NCBI GenBank assembly: GCA_008360955.1
Contig: LUCM01009096.1
Coordinates: 658,736-722,735 of the forward strand
Length of the DNA: 64,000 nt
Direction of reading: 5' to 3'
Origin: Fasciolopsis buskii
Taxonomy: Eukaryota > Platyhelminthes > Trematoda > Plagiorchiida > Fasciolidae
The translations under genes and the position numbers were made by a program. The notes under the pieces were generated by a model, which was not told the origin of the DNA, made no database searches, and worked only from the letters and a program-made list of their open reading frames with translations. Of this stretch, positions 58,230-64,000 are shown in pieces; positions within the stretch are counted from its first letter, which is position 1, and the number at the start of each line of letters is the position of its first letter.

Positions 58230-59707
58230 CTGTGATGTCGAGTGAAAAGTGCATACGTGAGTATCAAGTCGCTTTCCGACCTAGTCGAGGTTGTACTGAT
58301 CTAATCTTCACTCTGCGGCAAATCTAAGAACATAAGTACGCCCCCTGTAGACCCACGATTTCTTTATTTTGTAAGGAAGCGACGTTCGGCTCAGTTGATC
58401 GAGAAGTTTTGTAGTGCTGCCTCCCATTGAAGAATGTGCCAAAGATATTCACTTTACTCTTCCAGTCTCTATATACAAACAGCCGGAGCCGAGTTTGTGC
58501 CTACGGCGATCTTTCACCCGAGTTCACGAGAAGCGGTATTCGTCACGGTTATGTTCGTCCACCTTTTCTTTTCAACTTTGTCATCGAGATGATTGTGCTG
58601 TTCTCAAGTGGGAATAGTGATATTGATGTTAGGCCGGACAGGAAACTCCGATTTAGAATATGCGGTGGCCGTTGTGCTACTGAGTGAAGATACAAGTAAG
58701 TTGCAGGTTTTTCTCAATTGTCTGAACGGCAGTATAGGTATGTCTGGGATGCGTTTTACACCAGTGTAAAATGCTGTTGTATGACTCGGTTGGCCCAAAG
58801 CCGGACTTTGTTTCTGCAGCGGAAGCGCTGAGTGAGGTGGGTAGATTTAGTTACTTAGATAGCTGTATCTCACCGGATAGTCTTATATCGGATAGAGTGC
58901 CCCCACGCATTTGGATGGCTCGATCGGGATTCACTAACCTGAGGCATCTGCGACGTGGTGTGACGTCGATCAAAGGTCAAGCGTACACAGCGACAGTAAG
59001 GCCGATACTGTTGTATTGGTCAGAAGACGTGCAGAGACTGACGGCGTTTGAACGGCGCAGACTTAGTGGCACTAGCAGAATACGATAAGAGAATTTTTCA
59101 GTAACTCACAGACTGGGCGTAAGATACAGAGGTTCTAGGAATAGGCAATGAACTGAAATAGGTTAACATGATTGGGACATATTTTGCGCATGCCCACAGG
59201 AAGACCGCTTCGTTGAATATTGTTTTGCGAGGCAGGTATTGGTCGAAAGATCGCTCGAGATAGTCAGCCGACGATTTGGCGAAAAACGTGGAAAACCTAA
59301 CCAGTTAACTGTCTTGTGTAGGTCCCGTTAGACTGCCAGGTTGGGGTCTACCAGATCTCATGCGAGGGTTGGGTGTAATAGGTTACATGCCTCAATGCTG
59401 CCGTCAATGGTGCCCTTGTCTTCGAAATCATTCTTCTCCCATTTCCATCTTGAGTATACGGCGCCGTAAAGCGGCAGCCAAAGCCACAGTACGTCGATGC
59501 AACGTTACTGTTTACAGGTGTGGACCGAAATGATCGACAATTTCTAGTTGAATTAAGCAACCGGTGACCAATGGAAAAGTGGTCAATCTGAGACCAACAC
59601 TGTTCCCCTTGAATATTTACTCTTCTTATTGAAACGTGTAACTATGGGGAAAAGGCAGCGGTCAGTAGGGCTTGCCTTGCTGTTTAACGCTGAACGATGA
59701 TGATGGG
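58230..59707 (+). mobile_element. RTE-like LINE, 5'-truncated and degraded
   Basis: RT fingers VAFRPSRGCTDLIFTLRQ lie at about 58266-58325. SVDREVL follows, then ELSPEF-like GDLSPEFTRSG and FLFNFVIEM (about 58505-58590). A decayed palm region comes next, then GRFSYLDSCISPD, ARSGFTNLRHLRR and IKGQAYTATVRPIL within 58771-59088. The copy ends with the same 3' tail as 20841-20916, at 59631-59707, including GATGATGATG. It lies in the ARP2 intron, antisense to the gene. Confidence 0.75.
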
Positions 59708-60650
59708 GTCGTGTGCACGCACTCCTAAAATTGTAAATCTTTTGGAATAGTAGGGTAGTTCGTTGGACTATATGGGTCAGTGAGCAGACGCTAAGGGAAG
59801 CCAAGTGAAACAAATACTTAGATTTAAGCAGTGGGTGCGTTTCCTGCCCTTTCAAGAATGCTACATTCAGATAAACTGGCATGTATCATGATCCCTATAG
59901 CGGAAATATACCTCGTGTATAGGGTAGTAGTGTTTCGGTGAATGACAATTAGCGGTTGTCTACGCTGGGTTTATGCTTTGGGAACACTAACCGGAGCCGC
60001 GGATTAAAATTATGACTCAAAGTGCAAACCGGCGTTAACCTAGCATGGGAAAACAACTGAGAGACTTGCGAGAAAACTACCTCAGGCCTGTTAGATAAGA
60101 CGTCATTACCATTTTCTCGGTTCGTTCCCCTGAAATACGTGAATTAACGTTTCACCGTCAGTTTGAATCGCTTGTTCCAGGGATCCAAAGAAGTAAGCAG
60201 AGCTGGACAGGGTAACATCATTTGGGTTGGGAGCGGGCCGGCTCAGATGGGCGTTAGCTAACCAGTTAAGCGCAATGACTTTTCCCATCGCCGAAAGAAA
60301 CTCTTGCAGTCCTATAGTGAAGGGTTTTCAACCGGTAGTAAGTTTTTCCAAGCCTCTAGTTACTGAAGCGCTTTCTTCAGCGATTTATTGGTTGGCCAAG
60401 CAAGATCAGATTTTGCTCAAGAAACTGATTCTCTGCAACTGGGTTTCGTCTGACTTCCATCGACTGACCGGTTAGATAGGATTGCATCCTCGTTTTTGAA
60501 ATAACTAACCTGCATAGGTGTTTGTCTCGCGAAGGGATGCAGGCCGCCATAACATTAAAGTGAAATATCGGCATGATGGGATCGAATTAATAAAGGAGAT
60601 ACGAGCATAGTCCAGAAGGCAACTGGGATCTGGTACACCACAATCAAACA

Positions 60651-60668
60651 CTATATATATATATATAT
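60651..60668. repeat. TA microsatellite
   Basis: Short TA run in the ARP2 intron. Confidence 0.8.
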
Positions 60669-61414
60669 GCATCGAAATCTTGTCTATGATGAGGAGGGAT
60701 TACTGGTCAGTCAAAAGCAGATTTTGCAACCACGAGCGTGTGACTTTGGGGCCTAGTTAGAACATAAAAGTACTGAGCAGATTATTTAACCGTTTCAGCC
60801 GTCCTGATTACAAACGTGAGTGCAAACTCGGACATAAAACCATATGCGGCATTAACAAAACTAACCTTAGTCATACGGATTTTTAATAAAAATGCTTATA
60901 AATGCTTTCACAGGCCCGAGTCGGTACGAAATCTTATCTATTACAGCGACTTCACAGCAATAGTTCCAAGAATAGGCTTCCGCTTAAGAAGGACGCAGAC
61001 GACCTTTGTGAACGAGATGTTTCCTTCCAATGTACTTATTTTTGCACTTGTAATAAACTTAAGGAAAAAACATTTTTCCAACAACTCGATGAAAAAAATT
61101 GATATAGGTTTTCATCAGGTATAAGGTAAGTCAATCTAATTAGTCACAAACACTGACTCAACTACTAGATGACTGACGAGTGTATAGGAAACAAGGGATG
61201 GATATTGACACCAGCTTTATTAGGTAGCGTAAACAACCTAAGCATCGTAGAATGGGATCAACAGAACTTTAAGGGGTTCAAAGAATAATAGGCGTGTATT
61301 AAAAGAACGACATTCTGGCATCAGACAATAAAATGATTTTGTAAGGAAATCAGTGCACAGAACGCGATGCCAAACGCCGGGTACGAGGTGTCATTAGAAA
61401 GAATGGTGACTTAC

Positions 61415-61693
61415 GGAAAGTTTTTCTGTGTCCCCCTTGAGCACCTGCTGCAGATACAATTGACGAATTTCTCGTTGTAATCGGCAAGGAAGACCAGGAT
61501 ACATGGTACTGCCGCCACTGAGTACAATACGCTTGTAAAAAGCAGGTCTGGTATCGACATCAGCCGACTGGATCGTATTGAATAGAAGCTCGGCAATGCC
61601 AACCCCTTCGTGATTGATCAGATGCGGCTGAAACAGTGCCTCGGGAGCGCCGAACAATTCACCACCAACCTTGATCACACGACCGTCCGGAAG
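61415..61693 (-). CDS. ACTR2: Actin-related protein 2 (ARP2), middle visible exon
   Basis: A 93-codon minus-strand exon, acceptor TTCGTATGCAG and donor GTAAGT, phase 0 both sides. It starts [20 protein letters not shown] and includes [20 protein letters not shown] and the nucleotide-binding [17 protein letters not shown] typical of actin folds. Its close match to ARP2 (not actin or ARP3) is clear from [18 protein letters not shown] and QQVLKGD.EKLS. No disruption seen. Confidence 0.95.
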
Positions 61694-62390
61694 CTGCATA
61701 CGAAGTTACGAGAAGGGCCATCCAATAGTGTACCAATGAAAAAGTGACAAAATCCCTAACCAACAACCCAAACATTAGTGACAAATGAACTGATCTGACC
61801 GTGAAGTACTGTTCATAAGAAACAAGAACCTAGCAGCTTATCCGCTTATAAAGTAACGGTTTTGACAAGGACGTGAGGGAAACCTTACGAAACGTTCCCG
61901 AAGGAATAAATAGTTGAAGCCGATATGGATAATGGAGAACCAATTTAGGCATTTTGGAAACAAAAAGGCGATGTCACAGACTAGAATGGAGTCGGCGATT
62001 TTCCGCCTTCCTGACAGACGCTCTGGTCACTCAACCATCGTGGCTACGGTTACCTGGAAATAAAAAAACGAGGGTCAATTACTTCGCAACCATCGAATCA
62101 GATTTAAACTCGAAAACAACCTAGTTCGTCACAAGCTTCCCTAACTATCATCTGTACAAGAAATATAATAGCGCGTGAGAGAAATGCATATCACAACAGC
62201 GGCTATGAGCAATATCACCTGCTTATACGACAAAATTTTGAATCTTGCATCATTTTTTACGGCCACAAGGATCTATTTCCTAGCGACCTAACTAAACACC
62301 TCAAACTTGTCACGAAAGTGTGCGTGTAATAACCAGTAGAATATGAAAAGTAGCTGTGCAATAGAAGTTACACGACGGGAAACTACTTAC
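61694..62390 (-). other. ARP2 intron (697 bp)
   Basis: Between a canonical donor (plus-strand ACTTAC at 62385-62390) and acceptor; no insertion recognised. Confidence 0.85.
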
Positions 62391-62540
62391 GGTATATTTT
62401 TTGACGAGGACAGTGGTCTCTAAAGCCAGATTTTGTTCTTGTTCGACGTCATAGGCCACGTAGCACAGTTTCTCCTTCATTTGCCGAATAGTTTCAAAGT
62501 CGGCCGTTTGATTGAAAGCATAACCTCGGAGTAGCAGAAG
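62391..62540 (-). CDS. ACTR2: Actin-related protein 2 (ARP2), first visible exon
   Basis: A 50-codon minus-strand exon, acceptor AATCTTCCCCAACAG and donor GTAAGT, phase 0 both sides. It reads [20 protein letters not shown], then [20 protein letters not shown] and [10 protein letters not shown]. This is the ARP2 LLLRGYAF..(S/T)ADFET segment of the actin-fold large domain. The preceding exon (DITRYLI region) is not found in the remaining 1.46 kb, so the gene's 5' half lies beyond the window. Confidence 0.94.
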
Positions 62541-64000
62541 CTGTTGGGGAAGATTAATTGCGTCAGTGTTGAAACATAATGCGAAGAAACCAATAAATAG
62601 AAAGTAAATGAGCGATGGAAACAACGTAAAACAACAAAATGTCCTCTACAGAAATTCATGTGGGGGACACCACAACCAACATGCGGAAGCCATTTAATTA
62701 GATCCGTTTTATCATACGCTTCATGCATGAGTATGGTTTAAGGTACATACCCCGTATCCCCTAGGGTCAAGTCTACTGGAGAAAAAATAGTTATAACCCT
62801 GAAACTTGGAGTAGGATGGAGCCAGATCCCATCTGGGATCCAGGTCCCACAACAGTGAACTATCGTCAATCACCGGATTGACTGTCGGATTTGGGAATAT
62901 AAACCTTCGCTTGAGGCGGCAGGCGTTTAATTCACTTGACGACCACTGGCTTCGCCAGTTCTATCAACGACGACATTCTGCCTTTGAACCAACGTTTCAT
63001 TAAAGAACAGCGATATAGAACAACGGGGATGTTGCGCCGGGTAAACACCAAAGTGCGGCTTCATACGAATCTACTAATCGTGAAAATGATTCGATTAGAC
63101 AAACCTAAACAGAACAACCAAAACTTTAATTAAGAAGACGACAAAATCTACGGCAGAATAGGAGGCAGCAGCAAGCTAGAGTAAGCGAAAACGCTAAACG
63201 GAAGCGACCGAAATCAAAAGGGAATTATTATCAAAGTGCAACGTGAATGCTTCACACAAGCCCCTTTCACAGTTTGCCATCTGACCATGGGGTTCACTTT
63301 CAATGCTGTAAGTCATTTCTTGTGTATTAAAAAAGCCACCATGCTTTGACGACATTCTGCTCCCCTTCGGTCCAATCAGTAAAGTAGAAATTAGTCCATA
63401 TTACTCCATTGATTCAATAACAATTTAAAGCTACAAATATCCCGGAAATATATAGTGGGTACCTATGAGGAGTCGGAGGAATAGAATCAACAAAAAGACC
63501 ATGATTGAGTAAAAACATCGTCGCAGCAAAAACAAACTGCACCAGGAAACCGCTGCGACCGCCTGCAAGCAATCATAACTAAGAGAAGCATGCACGATAA
63601 CATCTCTCAAGCCCAGAATTCAATCATACCTAGAAAGCCAATGGATACAGTCCTGACGAAATAATTTCCTTGTCCTCCAGGTTGGGAGCTGATCTGAGGT
63701 GGCAACTCAATCGAAAAAACGAGTGATAGTATAACTGACTCAAACAGATGGGCGTCCACTCAGCTACTTCTCAGTCTCGCGGACAGGCCTCTGTTTGGAC
63801 CAAAGGCTTTGGTTGAGAATCCTAACTGTTCTTTTGCTTGACGGCAGGACTCCCCCAGAAATACCTGTTCACCAATCTAATGAATTACAAAAGTAAATCG
63901 AATTCCATTCTGCATTGATCGTTGTGCAGAATAATCAGGACCGCGTTGATCACTGTTTCGTACAAAGTGGTTAGCGATAAGCATTTTTCTACTCAGAGCT
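62541..64000. other. Right edge, probable ARP2 intron
   Basis: A-rich on the plus strand, as expected for introns of a minus-strand gene. No exon or repeat domain recognised; the open frame at 62936-63133 (+) is not supported. Confidence 0.5.

Larger units (their letters stand above)
55264..61414 (-). other. Large ARP2 intron (6.2 kb)
   Basis: Phase 0 on both sides. It contains two LINE fragments, a promoter- or LTR-like segment and a TA tract at 60651-60668. Nothing was recognised at 55264-57290 or 59708-61414, except unassigned frames at 55463-55708 and 55889-56074 (+). Confidence 0.75.

Overview
This window looks like repeat-rich animal DNA, most likely from a digenean trematode (fluke). 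The evidence is intron-split genes with GT-AG borders, dispersed and decayed non-LTR (RTE-like) reverse transcriptases, a Penelope-like element carrying hammerhead ribozymes, and almost no long open frames. I cannot name the species. No bacterial operon or CRISPR structure is present.

Three conserved host genes can be read from exons. A CCDC102-type coiled-coil gene lies on the minus strand (exons 14289-13971, 12693-12632, 10114-10028, 7830-7632). The 3' part of a DDX11/ChlR1-type iron-sulfur DNA helicase lies on the plus strand (29743-29882, 46178-46339, 50626-50961, ending in a stop). The 3' half of ARP2 (ACTR2) lies on the minus strand (62540-62391, 61693-61415, 55263-55096, ending in a stop). 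A fourth minus-strand terminal exon at 52510-52151 encodes a membrane segment plus an acidic tail of unknown family. All three recognised genes are incomplete at the 5' end; CCDC102 also lacks its 3' end here.

Mobile DNA fills the rest. At 3.08-6.47 kb is a degraded Penelope-like element: RT and GIY-YIG remnants between inverted, hammerhead-related ends, with a tRNA-Glu-like insertion inside the RT. At 31305-33233 the same terminal repeat appears as a perfect 307-bp tandem array inside a 16-kb DDX11 intron, and six units each encode an intact-looking type I hammerhead ribozyme on the minus strand. This resembles a retrozyme or Penelope terminal-repeat array and is the most interesting feature here. 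Ten RTE-like LINE fragments, one mariner-like transposase remnant, tRNA-derived SINE-like pieces, a 36-bp foldback around a tRNA-like core, and TA microsatellites complete the inventory.

Layout: 0-0.36 kb LINE 3' end; 3.1-6.5 kb Penelope element; 7.6-14.3 kb CCDC102; 16.3-20.9 kb LINE fragments, including an inverted pair; 24.9-26.95 kb antisense LINE; 29.7-51 kb DDX11 with repeat-filled introns; 52.2-52.5 kb membrane-protein exon; 55.1-62.5 kb ARP2 with LINE fragments in its large intron. DDX11 and the membrane-protein exon converge. All readings were made by eye; family assignments rest on recognised motifs, not on database searches.
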